Below are positions 1 to 11,547 of a stretch of DNA of 64,000 nucleotides, piece by piece (position 1 is the stretch's first letter; every line of letters starts with the position of its first letter). This DNA is from Gongronella butleri. Taxonomy: Eukaryota; Mucoromycota; Mucoromycetes; Mucorales; Cunninghamellaceae. Below the pieces are notes generated by a model, which searched no databases, was not told the origin of the DNA, and saw only the letters and a program-made list of their open reading frames with translations. Position numbers and translations under genes: made by a program. The DNA lies in assembly GCA_025201375.1 (NCBI GenBank), contig JAIWZP010000041.1, positions 62,001-126,000 on the forward strand. The letters run 5' to 3'.

Positions 1-262
1 TTGGGATGAAAATAAGACCTAAAACGTGTATTACGCCGAAACCGGCTAGTGAACCTCTGGTTTTTATTTGCTTTTCGTCGGTGAATGCGGCGTGTTTACC
101 TACATGGTTGTATGACATGACGAGCTGAGGACCCAAATTAGACGATTTTTCGGCGGTCGACTGTACCTCTAGGAAAATCCGCCATTTTCGAAAATGGTGA
201 CTGCGCGTCATCCGCTGATCGTAATGACTTGAGGGTGGGCTCATTCGAACGACAACAGTGAA
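1..262 (+). repeat. Dispersed relic family, copy R1 (partial)
   Basis: The left edge matches about 59.66-59.92 kb on the same strand and the opposite strand of about 44.8-45.0 kb, at diverged but clear nucleotide similarity. Reading + in one frame gives the shared motifs ITPKPA, then GKSAIFE, then DLRVGS, interrupted by stop codons. It is cut by the window edge. The family is described under findings; its function is unknown. Confidence 0.7.
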
Positions 263-2077
263 ATACGGTTATTCAACGAGTACAATGTCCTGTAGAGCAC
301 ACGTTCATAGACAAACGGCCAAAACGCCGTACACAGGCTTCTTTAGCGATTTCCCGGCAACTACGTTCTTGAATCCCTTTATTTTTTTGAATATGCAACC
401 GCTATATGAAGCTATTACGCCTATGGAGTTCGTGTGGCACACGCCAGATCAAGCAAGAGGTGGCAAGTGCATTGCCAAAATGGCAAAAACATGAAAATCA
501 CGATTTTCTGGCAATTACAGTGGTGCAATATCTTTCAAATCTGCATCATTTGTTCGTCAAGGGCATGGAAAAAGCTGTTTGAAATAGAGGCTTGCCTCGG
601 AGCAATGGTGGGTTCTCCATGAGCTCGAGTTTAAGTCTGATTTATGGCCATTGCGTCTCTGAAATTTGTAGTGGTTCAATGTGACTGGACCGCATAAGCG
701 CGGTGAAAGTACAGGATTCACTACGGCGCAGAATGAATGTAGTCGCGCTCGATTTTGACGTCAATTTGGTGAGAAATGATCAAAATTGCATGTGCCTGGA
801 TTTCGACGAATGATGCGCCACATCCCCTCCCCTCTTGATCGGCTCCTATCATGCGCAAGGCTCTCCTGGCGCCAATGTTTTCGTCGAGCACAAACATGTG
901 GCCATCTTCAACCAGCCTCAATGTCACTCCCACAAAAAAAAAAAAACACAACAAACGAACGAATCTCGTGCCCGAGGACCCTTGCTTCTAGTGTGGCAGG
1001 TGTGGCAGCCTTCCGGCATGATCTGACGGTCGCCGGAGAGCGTGACCGAAGCACGTTTCTCGCGGCTTTACGTGACAAACCCAACAAAACAACCTGACAA
1101 TGTCTCTTTTACAGCATGTACAGAGCCATCCAAAAGTCTGTCATGCTGCGGCCGCCAAACGAGCACGATGCCAACGACTCAAGAGGACGTGTGGAGACGA
1201 CCACGATCCAATTTGTTGGCGTTGGGGAATTAAAATCCAGGTGGTCGGCTGATCTCTAAACCTTGTGCAACTGGGGTCCACCATGCACACGCTTTTTGCT
1301 TGTTGATCCGCGCTTCAGGCACCAGAATCAGGACCGAGAACAAGCAAAAGCTCTTAAAGAAAATAAAAAAAGGGAGATTCGCATTTCTTCTGATTCATGC
1401 CGTACCTCTTTTTTTTCATGCCATGGTCGTCGTGTGCACGTCGTTTTTGCGGTGCCAATTGACCTCTTTTGGTTTTCCAAATGCAATGTAAATCACTTTT
1501 TGGCTTGTGGGAAGAACAGGCAACCTTGTTTTTATTATTACATGGCGTCGAGAGGTCTTTTTCCGAGGGAGTGGGCCCCTTTTTCACCTGACTCTGATGG
1601 CCGATTGGAATCTGAGCCTGGGGAAACAACGACAGGACGTCACGTTAGCGGCTTGCCTTGTTGTGCAGGATTTGCTCTGGACAAGGTAATGTGACGCTGC
1701 TGATCTGTGTTTGGCTTGCTGCACGTTCTCTCTGTGTGCCCCTCATCGACTGCAAATGAATGTTTTTAATGGTTACAAGGCGCGACCCAACATGCCCAGG
1801 CCCTGGACGCCCCAGTGGCCACTGCACACATGTCGCTGCGCAAGGGCGCGGATTCAATTGAGCAAGTGGGAGCAAACCATGTAGAAACCCCCACGACACA
1901 AAACCTTGTTCGCACATCATTTGACGAGAAATGGGGTGAGTTGGGTCCCTTTTTTATTTTGTTTGTTGCGCACACGAGCAATTCAGCAAGTTGGTCCAGG
2001 TCTGAGGAAAAACAGGGGTGAGGTCTTTTTTCTTGTCCCTGCACGTGGAGGATTGGCTTGAAACAAAGCAATCCCCC

Positions 2078-2111
<34 letters not shown>

Positions 2112-2900
2112 ACACAGCTCCATTCAATTTCGCCTGTGCTTCCATACGTGGTCGAGTCTCGGCTCGGCAAATGGAGGGGGCACCAATTTTTTCAAATTTT
2201 TCCTTCCCCAGAAAAAGGGTTCGTTGACACGCTCAAAAAAGGAAAGCAGCACAAAGGCCTCATGGCGGCTGGATCCACAGCGAGTGGACGGCGGACTGTG
2301 ATTTGTCAAGAGCGAGGGAAAAACCATTTCTTAAAGAGCGGCTTTTGTAAAAATAGAATTCTTGCTCTTCAAAGAGCATAGCGTGGGCATGGCAATTCCA
2401 AAAGGAGAGATGTAAGCAAGGGGGAGGGATGGGGCATCTGTGTTTACATGAAAAAGGCATAATCATCCGCGGGAAGACGCGTCTCTTTTGTTTTTGAGGC
2501 GAAACACGTATCTTTTGGGCTGCGAGATACGACGCATGAGGATGACAAGGGAGCACCGATAGGCGTATCAATTTATCTTTTTTGATAAAAAAAAAAAAAA
2601 AAAGACGCCCTCGCCTCCTTTTGTGTCTCTTGGCTTCGCCGAGGGAAAAGCGGCGGCGGCGGCATAAGCAGCGGCGGCCAAGCGGGCCAAGCGGGCCAAT
2701 GCTATTTTTACTTTGCACATCATTCACCCGCGGAGTGACTCATTCGCTGTGAGGAGGATATGCGGCTGCCCAATCACGCTGGCAACAAAATAGGGAATAA
2801 AATACTAAACCAAATGGGGAAACACACATCCCACGGTGGATTTTGCTGGAATTGGCGCGGGGGGTATCGAAAAAAATTTTATGGGGGGAGGGGGGGATAT
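263..2900. other. Region without recognisable gene
   Basis: No ORF here resembles a family I know. One possible terminal exon lies on the minus strand at about 721-925: a T-tract and AG acceptor precede an open stretch of about 66 codons ending in a stop, but no upstream exon could be joined to it. T-runs occur at 2080-2110 and an A-run at 2586-2602. Otherwise nothing is seen. Confidence 0.5.
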
Positions 2901-2911
2901 GCCATCCATGA

Positions 2912-2919
2912 TATAAATA
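2912..2919 (+). promoter_or_regulatory. TATA-box-like element
   Basis: TATAAATA lies about 98 bp upstream of the ATG at 3010. It is followed by a T-rich and then pyrimidine-rich leader, the usual layout of a fungal core promoter. Confidence 0.5.
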
Positions 2920-3009
2920 CGAGACCGCTCGTCTTTTTTTTTTTTTTTTCGTCTTTTGAACAATCAATTCACACCTTTTCTCAAGACTCTCTCTTTGCAC
3001 TCAATCAAA

Positions 3010-3276
3010 ATGGATCCCGGCCAGAAGCTTCTCGATCACATCAAGACCATCCCCAACTTGATCAATGAGGACCCCAGCATCTGCACGCCCAAGAACTCGT
3101 CGTTCATGGATCTCCCTTGGTCCGAGCTGTCCAAGCTCGTCAGTGACCGCCGCGTTTCCAACACCAGCACGGAATCTTTGGTCGATTCTTCAAGTGAAGA
3201 TGAATCCATCCACGACTCGTGCTGGGACGCCAACACCGGCTACCAAGACATGGAACACAAGCCCACTCTGCATTAA
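3010..3276 (+). CDS. Small acidic hypothetical protein (88 aa)
   Basis: Single-exon ORF of 88 residues. I chose the ATG at 3010 rather than the in-frame ATG at 2956. The later ATG sits in an A-rich context (caaaATGG) after a pyrimidine-rich leader, and a TATA element lies about 98 bp upstream. The product is soluble and low in complexity in its second half, with the Ser/Asp/Glu-rich stretch SLVDSSSEDES around residues 56-66. There is no signal peptide, membrane segment or recognised domain. AATAAA-type signals follow at about 3392. The promoter and terminator context suggests a real, possibly inducible, gene. No homolog comes to mind and the function is unknown. Confidence 0.5.
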   Translation: MDPGQKLLDHIKTIPNLINEDPSICTPKNSSFMDLPWSELSKLVSDRRVSNTSTESLVDSSSEDESIHDSCWDANTGYQDMEHKPTLH

Positions 3277-3699
3277 AAAACCCCCCCTCGATACCACCAC
3301 AACTTCGCATCCTTATCTTTATGGCCCATTGGCGCCTTTTGCATCAAATCTTCTCTTCACTCTATGAATTAACCCGCCTCCAATAATTTTGCAATAAAAA
3401 TCTTTGCTCGTTGGCTTTCGCCTCCCACCAATTTCACATTCACTTTTCTTTTATGACGCATGTACTTTTTTTTTTTTTTTTTTTTTTTAGCGCGCAGCGG
3501 GGCTCGTTTTTGTTTTTTAGGCGGTCGGACCAAGGCCATGGGGCCACCGCTAGGCTGCGGAATCAAAACATTGTCATGAAGGGTGGCAAAGTCATGGTAT
3601 CGTTCATTAAAAAAGGATTTGGGGATGGGAAGCAACATTAGCAAGGGAAAAAAAACAAGATCAGGAGGAACAAGGCGTGTGAAAAAAAAGGTGGGGCGA
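3277..3699. other. Convergent intergenic region
   Basis: This lies between two convergent genes. It holds AATAAA-like 3'-end signals near 3392 and a T-run at 3469-3488. No coding signal is seen. Confidence 0.5.
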
Positions 3700-5917
3700 T
3701 CAAACCTCTGCCCCGATGATCAATTGCTGACCGTTCATGTGCCGCTCATTGGCAAGAGCGTCATTGCTTGGTGAGCGCGACTTTGAGCCGCTCAATGAGG
3801 CTGTTGGCACAGGAATTGCTGATGGACGTGCGGTGGGGCCATTGTCGCTTTTACTTTCGGCTGCCTCAGAGCCCAAAAAGATATCCAGAGTGCCATCATC
3901 CTGCGCTTGAATCAGATCTTCCAATTGCTACCACCAAGGAAAAATAAAGTGAGACACGGGCTAGAAAAAAAAATGTAGGAAATGCCACTTACACCGCGGA
4001 ATTGCCCGCCAACAAAGACAAGCGGCAGCTGCACCGAGCGTCCCTGTGTCTGGCGACGCATATGTTGCAATGCGGGCTCGCGACGTGCGACATCAATGAC
4101 TTGGAAAGTAACTTGTGTAGCTTGCAGGATGGTTTGGATGGCTTCTTGGTTGCGTTTGATGGTGCTGTTGGCAGAGACACTGCTGATATAGACGTGGATA
4201 GCGCGTGGATCCTTGGGCACGAGGTCTGGTTGCAAGTCGTGCAAGGGTGTGGGCCATCGGAGCACCTTGTTGGCGGCGGGTCCGCCTGTCTTGCGCAAAG
4301 GCACGGGCGATGTATGCGTTTCATTGGATCCTGAGCTGCTGCCGACCTTTGTGCTGGTCGTGGGCGACGCGAGAGCCGAGTCGCGACGCGCAGGCACGGC
4401 GGGCACGGCAATTTCGGCGTCTTCCGAGGCGGCTGAGGGCGTTGTCGACGAGAATTGGCTTGGCAAAGGGTGATTGTTGGTGATGATCATGCTATTGCGC
4501 TTTTGAATATGATGCTTGATTTCGGCCTTTTGATTCTGGCGCATCGACGACATTTGCTGCTTGTGCGAACGCTCGAGATGTGCGAGTTGCGCGGTATGAT
4601 CGTATTCGGATTGCTCGAATTCACGCAACAACTTTTCAACCTCCTCGTTCATCTCGTTTTGCGCTTGCTTCTCGGCGCGCGTCAGGCGCTCCTTAAGTTG
4701 CGACATGTCGGCTTCATGCCGTTGACGCGCTTCCATCAATGCCTGCGATTGCTTTTGTTCCAAGGCGCGCACGGCCTGCTGATGCTGAGATTTGATCTGC
4801 GATAGCGATTGTTGATGTTCAACCAATTCACGGTCCTTCTCAGCAATGGCCTCGGCGTGCGTCTGCAGTACGGCCTCGTGTTGCTTCTTTTGCGCCTAAG
4901 AAAATGCGTGAAAATAAGAAGAAAATGTCAGAAATGCCCAGTCCACACCACCCATGGAGTGGTTGGAAAAAATCAAATCTTACCTCGAGCTGCTGATTCA
5001 ACTCTTCGAGCTTTTGAATCATCAATCGGTCGTTTTCAAGGTCCATGGTGAGGCGATTCAAGCGCTTTTGGCGCTCATCCTGGCCCTTGCTATTGGGACG
5101 ACGTTCACGACGCGTCAGCTCGGACCGCAGCTCCGCCAATTCGCCTTCCTTGTCCGCCAGACGCTTCTGGACTTCTTCGTTCTACAATGCAAAAGGGAGA
5201 AAAACGGGAGGGGGGGGGAGAGGGAAGGGAGACAAGAGGGAGGCGAGGGGAATTGGGGCAAAAAAAAAGAAAAAAGAAACGAGATGAGTATTTGACACGC
5301 GCTCTGTTCCATCCCCTCTCCTTTTTTTTTTCTTTTTTTTTTTTTTTGGGTTACTTACGGTGCGTTTTAGCTGATCCAATTGCTCCGTGACTTCTTGCAA
5401 GGCGGGTTTGATGAGCTCGGCACGCTCCGACTGCCATTGTTGCTTGAGCTCGGCCAGTTCTTGCTCCTTTGTCTCCAGCAATTCGTCCTTTGCGGCCAGC
5501 TTATGCTTGACATTGCCATCGTCCGCTTCCATCTTGCGCATCACACTCTCGAGCTCCTCTTCACGCTTGGCCAGCAATTCTTCCTTTTTCTGGAGATTTG
5601 ACATGTTGTCCCTGTTGCGCTTCTCCATATCGGCCAGCAGCTGCTCGATCGATGAATACTCGGATTTGTTCGTATCCAATTGCTCGCGGAGCCGAGCCAG
5701 CTCGGCCGATTGGCGCGCAATCACGTCCAAATGCTCGTCGTTCTATTGCAGTTGTCAGTGTCAATTCTAAAAGGCCATCTTTTTTTTCACTCACCTTGCT
5801 CTTCAAATCATGATACTCTTGCTTCATTTGATTCATCATATGGTCTTGGGCCGCGGCACGGTCGATGGTCGTGGTGGATGGCGTCTTTTTCTTCTTGCGA
5901 GAACCTAAACACGGCAT
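3700..5917 (-). CDS. Coiled-coil protein with C-terminal SH3BGR-type thioredoxin-fold domain
   Basis: Five exons read 5917-5795, 5742-5359, 5181-4984, 4895-3993 and 3927-3700, giving 611 residues; all junctions keep phase 0. Residues about 20-390 are Glu/Lys/Gln-rich heptad-like coiled coil, as in golgins or tethers. A Ser/Thr/Pro-rich linker follows. Residues about 445-560 resemble SH3BGR/SH3BGRL, a glutaredoxin-like fold: HVYISS opens strand 1, QLPLVFV carries the cis-proline region, and the closing helix includes QLEDLIQAQDDG. No CxxC redox pair is visible, as in SH3BGR proteins generally, so a binding role is likelier than redox catalysis. Exon 1 starts MPCLGSRKKKK, a short basic N-terminus. 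The precise function is unknown. The domain call is firm, the cellular role is inference. Confidence 0.8.
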
Positions 5918-6447
5918 GGCGATAATGAAAACAATGAAAGTATAAGAAAAAAAGAGAAAAAAAGAAAGGCTCAGATCGTGAAAGATGCAACGAATATAGC
6001 CATAAGCAAGGCGAGCACGCTAATGATGATGGGAAACAGGGTCTCCTTATTTTCGTTGTGAAGATCAATGGGTGTCTTGAGCCAAGCGCGTGTGCTCCAT
6101 TATTTTTGGCAACCAATGGTGCCGAATTCCACCAAAACCATGGTGGAGGTGCCAAGGGGGCAAGGCCGTAGCAAGCTCAAGCACCTCCTTCCGTGCTTTT
6201 TTACCTTGTCCCCCCCCTCCTTGGATGCTCCCTTGTTGCTCCTGAAAAAAGCCCACTTTAGCTTTTTGTTTCATGCAGCTGGATGAAGCTTTTTAGGCGC
6301 GCCGACGTGTGTTCTTTGTGCGACATGGAATGTTGATGAATCCTGCCATTTTTGGATCAAGCATGATGGGTGTGCCCCCGCCCCACCAACCGCTTTCAAA
6401 AAGCCCAATGTTGGCATTTGGCGGCCTCCCTCTTTTTTTTTTTTCTC

Positions 6448-6482
<35 letters not shown>

Positions 6483-6499
6483 CGGTTCTCCTTTGCACC
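5918..6499. other. Divergent intergenic region
   Basis: Shared upstream region of the minus-strand coiled-coil gene and the plus-strand hydrolase gene. It contains T-runs at about 6431-6441 and 6452-6478, and no coding signal. Confidence 0.5.
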
Positions 6500-8017
6500 A
6501 TGTCCCTGACAAAGACCATTCAAAACTCACTTCTCGTTGTATCCTTAACAACTGTTTTTGCAGTGGCTTACTATGTGTGCCCTTCACGACGCCGCTTTGT
6601 TGCTAGGCGGTCGCCCCAGGCACAATTTGAAAAGCTGTTACTAGAAGAAGGTACAGGCCGCTGACAAAGCTAAAAATGTGACACACACATGCAATGGGGC
6701 CCAACTCATTACTGTGGACTGACACGCTCAATGGGCGCGCGTGCCCTTTTTTTCTTGTTTTTTCTTGTTTTTTTTTTTTTTTTTTTTTTGTAGAGGAATC
6801 CGACTACATTCAGCGCAATGCCGAGTATGTCACGGTCAACGACCACGAATTGCGAGTCATTTACCAGCCGCATGCGCAAAAACAGGTGCCATTGCTCGTC
6901 TTTGTGCATGGACTGGGGGGCCAGGTAACTTTTTTACCATGTTTACATGTTGTGTCACCTGGAGTGCGCTAGCACCATGGCTCACGTTGCCCTTTTTTTC
7001 TTTCTTTCTTATTTTCTACGTGTTGCATTCATAGGCGTCGCAATGGGAAGCGCAGCTCGAGTATTTTGGCCAATCGTATCATGTTTTGGCGGTCGATTTG
7101 CTTGGCGCGGGTTGCAGTCAAGTGTTGAGCTCGTACGTGTAACCCCCTTCCTCCCATACAGCTTGCATGAAATTGAATTGGAGAGGCTCACTAGATTTGC
7201 ATTGATCATCACATGTTTGTAGATGGAAAGAATACCAGACCAAAGCGCTCGTGGATGACGTCGCACAAGTGATTGAGCTGTATCGTCGCTCGTCGACGAC
7301 GCCGGTGGTGCTTGTTGGCCACTCGTACGGCTGCACCATCGCCACATTTGTGTCCATGCTGCCGGCCATCAAAGAGCACTTGCGCGCCATGGTGCTGATC
7401 TCGCCAAAGGCGACATTGCGCCCTGAACAGGCAAAACACTTGCGCATCTTGCCTTGGATACCCGATCTCGTTGTCGACGACGCGCGCACAAAAGATAGAA
7501 AGGGTGGCCTGCAATCCAAGAGCGTCGAGCGCCTCTTGGGCAACGTCAATGACGACGCGCTGAGAAGAAGGTGCATTATTTTCCCCTTTTTTTATTTTTG
7601 TGGGCGCTCTCTCATCTCTTTTTTTGATTTTGCAGGCAATTACGCTGGAATGTGATGAGTCGCACGAGCGTGTACAAGCGCATGGCCGTGGGATGCCAAT
7701 TCCCGCAGCCGCATGAATATGCCCAGGTGCCAAATATACCCATTGGGTTCATTGGCGGCGAAAAAGTACGCAAAAAAGCAAAACAAAAAAAGCGGCCACG
7801 GTGCAGCCCAATTCACCCATTTTGACTTGCCAATTAGGATGACACGACGAAGCCTGAAGAAATGAAGGAGATCAGCGACATACTTCAAAAGCACGGAAAG
7901 CATGATTTCGTCAAATCTCCTCTGGTGATCACGGACGTGCTCCATATGGCCCTTGTTGCCGCGCCCGATCAAGTCAACCAGTATATCCACGATTTACTTG
8001 TACCTGTTTTTGAATGA
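6500..8017 (+). CDS. Alpha/beta hydrolase, ABHD8-like
   Basis: Six exons: 6500-6650, 6794-6924, 7035-7132, 7223-7570, 7636-7765 and 7838-8017; 345 residues. The N-terminus has one hydrophobic segment (about residues 10-28, LLVVSLTTVFAVAYYV), so the enzyme is probably membrane-anchored. The hydrolase fold shows the oxyanion-hole motif VFVHGLGG and the nucleophile elbow GHSYG with Ser at about 161. A C-terminal helix with VLHMAL is the likely site of the catalytic His. The order and spacing fit ABHD8/epoxide-hydrolase-like serine hydrolases. The substrate cannot be told; lipid ester or thioester hydrolysis is plausible. AATAAA overlaps the end of the gene (about 8015). Confidence 0.85.
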
Positions 8018-8231
8018 ATAAAAAAAAAAAGAAATTGGGCTTGTCCCTGGTCTATTTATGCTCTTGACGTGTCATTGGTGCCGCATGGTGCGTAAAAAGG
8101 GCGGAGTGAGGAGGTGGGGCGGAGATCATGCAGCGCGCAAAAAATAAAAAAGGTTCAATTTGCCCCGCCTCAGGCTCTTTATTTTCTCGTTCTTCTCACC
8201 CTGTGCCCCATTTTACTTTTTTTTTTTTGCA

Positions 8232-9795
8232 ATGAACTTGACGCGGACACGTTCTCACTACAATGACGCACCCGGGCTGCTTTATGCGGGGTTTAACCAG
8301 GACTATGGCTGCTTTGCCATTGGTCTCGATAATGGTTTCCGCGTGTACAACAGCGAGCCGCTTATAGAGCAAGCACGTTATGGTACTCGTAGAGCCCGAA
8401 AAATAAAAACTTCCTTGCTTTGGCTCACTCTTTTGACCACGTAGAGTCGGACGAAGGCGGTATTGCCCTTGTGGCTATGCTGTATCGCACCAATTACCTT
8501 GCTCTCGTCGGCGGCGGGCGCAATCCTCGGTATTCGCCCAACAAGGTGATCATTTACGACAGCATCAAAGGAAAAGAAGTGCTCGAGCTCGAGTACAAGA
8601 GCGAGGTGAAGAACGTCAAGCTGCGGAGAGAGCGGTAAGGAGAACAATTGGGCTCGAAAACCGGGCACTTTGCTCACTTTTTTTTTTTTTTTTTTGTACA
8701 GACTCGTCGTTGTGCTAGCCAACAAGGTATTCATTTATCATTTCAGTCTGCACCCTCACTTGCTGCACACGCTGGAAACCACCGACAATGACAAAGGTTA
8801 GGAGGGAGGGTCGAGAAAGCTCGTGGTGACGCCGGAAAAAGGAGAAATCATTGCACACGCTCTTTTTTTTCACGCAACGACCCAATGCACTGACACTTTT
8901 TCTTCTCTTTTTGCTCCTGTCGATGTTGCTTGGCGATGGCCTTTTAGGTTTAGCAGCCGTGTCGTCATCAGCAGATCGAGCGACACTGGTCATTCCAGGG
9001 CGACAGCGAGGTCATGTGCAATTGATTGATTTGGACAGCCTCGGGTACTATTGGTCCTCGTTCAATGGCGACGTGGAAGCATCGGCGGCGGCCAATGCCA
9101 ACGCCAATGCGGCTGCGGTGGCCGCGGCGGCCAACATCAATATTATTGCTGCGCATTCGGGCAAATTGAGCTGCCTTGCGCTGAATGCCAATGGCACAAA
9201 GTGCGCGACGGCCAGCGACAAAGGCACCTTGATACGCGTCTTCAATGCGTCCACAGGGACTCTGCTGAACGAGCTGCGCCGCGGCATGGACCGTGCGGAA
9301 ATCTTCTCCATCGCGTTTAATCAGGACTCGACGCGCCTCGTCGTTTCTTCCGACAAGGGCACCATCCACATCTTCAACCTGGACCCGTCCGTCGTCACCA
9401 TGGTTGATCAAAAGCCACGCGGACCCTCTTATGGCGAAGTTGTCGTTGTCAACCCGGCCTTGTCCCCATCCAAGTTTGGCCTGACTCTCAGCGGCAACCG
9501 CGGCAGCTCGCTTAGCTTCATGAAGGACCTCTTGCCAAAGTATTTCAGCAGCGAATGGAGCTTTGCTCACGCCAAGATCCTGTCCGAGTCGCAATGCCTC
9601 GTCGCGTTTGAACAGAAACACACCATCTTAGGTAAAACACGGGTCTCACAGAGGATGACCCATGGCTCACTTTTTCTTTTTTTATTAGCCATCTGCGCTG
9701 ATGGCAGCTGCTACAAGTTCCAATTTGATCCACGCAAAGGCGGAGAATGCACGCGCGAATCGTATGAGCGATTTTACAAATTTGACACGTTATGA
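8232..9795 (+). CDS. PROPPIN (Atg18/WIPI family) phosphoinositide-binding beta-propeller
   Basis: Five exons: 8232-8382, 8445-8634, 8702-8796, 8948-9631 and 9689-9795; 408 residues. The protein is a seven-bladed WD40-like propeller. The diagnostic LRRG motif (about residues 255-258), followed by [12 protein letters not shown], binds PI3P or PI(3,5)P2 through two sites in this family. Other family hallmarks are [11 protein letters not shown] at the N-terminus and [13 protein letters not shown] in blade 5. An Ala/Asn repeat (about residues 190-208) is a species-specific loop insertion. The compact length resembles the Hsv2/WIPI3-4 branch more than Atg18 itself. It is expected to act in autophagy or endosome/vacuole membrane remodelling. 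Good branch point and T-tract signals precede each acceptor. Confidence 0.9.
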
Positions 9796-9952
9796 TGCCA
9801 TTTTGCCCTGCCACCGCTAACCCTTCCCTTCCGTCCCTCCTCCATCTCCCTTTTTTTTTTTTCAACTGTCACGTGTCCATGTGTAGTTTTATTTCTTACC
9901 ATGATTCCATCCTTCCCTTATCTTGACTCGATACCCTTTTTTTGACCAGCGA

Positions 9953-9958
9953 AATAAA
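9953..9958 (+). terminator. Poly(A) signal
   Basis: AATAAA about 160 bp after the stop of the PROPPIN gene. Confidence 0.5.
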
Positions 9959-10179
9959 GCAGTTCGATCACGCATCTTCTTGCGTGACAACCTTGACACT
10001 GTACCACCTACAGTATGATACAGTAGGTACTGTATCATCATATCATACAAAGTTTCCACTCTTCATTTATTTGCGCGTCGTTAAAAAAAGAAAAAAAAAG
10101 TAATGAAATGAATTGACACAAGATCAGATCATCCTCAATTACGTTTAACAAGGATCGTGTGTACATGTTACTCGTGCCT

Positions 10180-10560
10180 GTCCAAGACGCGCATGGCGTG
10201 GCAAGGCAAACATTTGAATCAATCAAGAAAAAGAAAAAAAAAGGGAACAAGCAAAACAAGCAAGCAACAAATACAAGTCAAGATCAAGCACTGGTGACCC
10301 GCTCAGCCCAAAGACACGTGCACCCTGACCAGTGCCTAGCCATGAATGGCGTGCAAGGCGCGGCATTGGCGGCAAATTGAAAAAAAGAAGAAATCAAGCA
10401 AAACAAGAATGCACGCAAAATTCAAGCAACTATCTGCGCATCCATCCATGTCATATGTGTACCTACTCGGATTACAAGAGCAAGCCAATGACGCGCAAGG
10501 CGCGACAGTGGCAACGCATTGAAAAAAAAAGAGGAAAGCAACGAAACGTGCAAACGAAAC
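10180..10560. repeat. Degenerate tandem repeat, about 3 units of 140-160 bp
   Basis: Three units share the order GCGTGGCAAGGC-like word, short spacer, A-rich run (AAAAAAAGA), then AAGCAAAACAAG. They begin near 10185, 10348 and 10488. They are imperfect and no coding frame is shared. Confidence 0.5.
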
Positions 10561-11024
10561 AAGCAATTCGCGCATGCGCACCCAATTCATCACATAGGCG
10601 CACCCGATCCGCATTGGCGCACCTTGACAAGTCTTGCTCCCACGCATCCAATAACTGTATGGGTATGTATCAGCCGGTTTGCTAGTCGATCGTCGGATCG
10701 ATAGAAAATCGACTCTGTCAAAATCTTACTTATTTTTATTTTTTGAAATTGCATGGTGATTGGCACGATTCAAAAATGGATATTCGATTATTTTCCTACG
10801 TAATTTATTACGCTCTGTTCACATTGAATCGAAATGCACCTATGAATCGCCGCGCTACCATCTCACAAGTTATGAATGGTTCATTTCGCGCGCTCTTTTT
10901 GCCAAAATTACTTGAACAAGCGCTGGAACACCTCACAATAGCACCAATTGGATAACTCGCACTAATATTTTCAGATCACCAAGGCCATCTACATGTCCGT
11001 GAAGAAAAGGAATTACAAAAAAAG

Positions 11025-11034
11025 TATAAAAAAG
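11025..11034 (+). promoter_or_regulatory. TATA-box-like element without an assigned gene
   Basis: TATAAAAAAG is followed by about 180 bp of CT-rich sequence resembling a fungal 5' leader. Downstream there is only a 69-codon ORF (from 11238) with no recognisable features. It may be the promoter of a noncoding RNA or a dead gene. Confidence 0.3.
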
Positions 11035-11547
11035 GACCGTTGTCAAGAATCCTTTTATTCTCTTTCTTCTCTTTTCTTCACGTCTGGAAACTTTTTCCAT
11101 CCCTTCCGCTTCCTTCATCCCAATTGCATCTTTACCTTCTCTTTTGGCACTTTCGACCATTTGCATCTTACTCTTGCTTGGCACCCTTGATCCCCTCTAT
11201 CCATTGTTACAGTATTATTATTTTATTTTATTAAACGATGCTTTTGTATTTTAACGATTATGTTCAAGAGCCGGAACCTGACACGCGCTTCCATCGACCT
11301 TTCCAAGCAAACGCCCATCTTTCTACAGTACCTTGTAACGCCCACATCCCATTTTCTTGCTCGTTCCAAAAGGCCAAAAAAAAAACACCATCCAATCATG
11401 ATCCATACGCATCCTGCCTTACGATGTGCGCGTCGGCAATGGGTTAAGAAGATCAGAAATATTGTTTTTTTTTATTTGGTCATCTGTAGAGGGGGGGAAC
11501 GTATTTTAAACTACAAAGGCAAAAGACAAGCAACTTTTTTTGACCTC

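Larger units (their letters stand above)
9796..11547. other. Convergent gene-free region with degenerate tandem repeat
   Basis: No recognised gene. Poly(A) signals for the PROPPIN gene lie at the left, and a short inverted/direct repeat of GTACTGTA-type words at about 9999-10035. Degenerate tandem units lie at 10180-10560, and an isolated promoter-like segment at 11025-11235. Confidence 0.5.

Noticed and set aside
721..954. Possible minus-strand terminal exon of about 66 codons after a T-tract and AG
   Set aside because: No upstream exon, no recognised homology, and the opposite strand is also open, so it is kept only as a note.
10743..10955. 70-codon ORF in an AT-rich gap
   Set aside because: No homology or splice context; a faint resemblance to sequence near 45.79 kb was too short to call a repeat copy.
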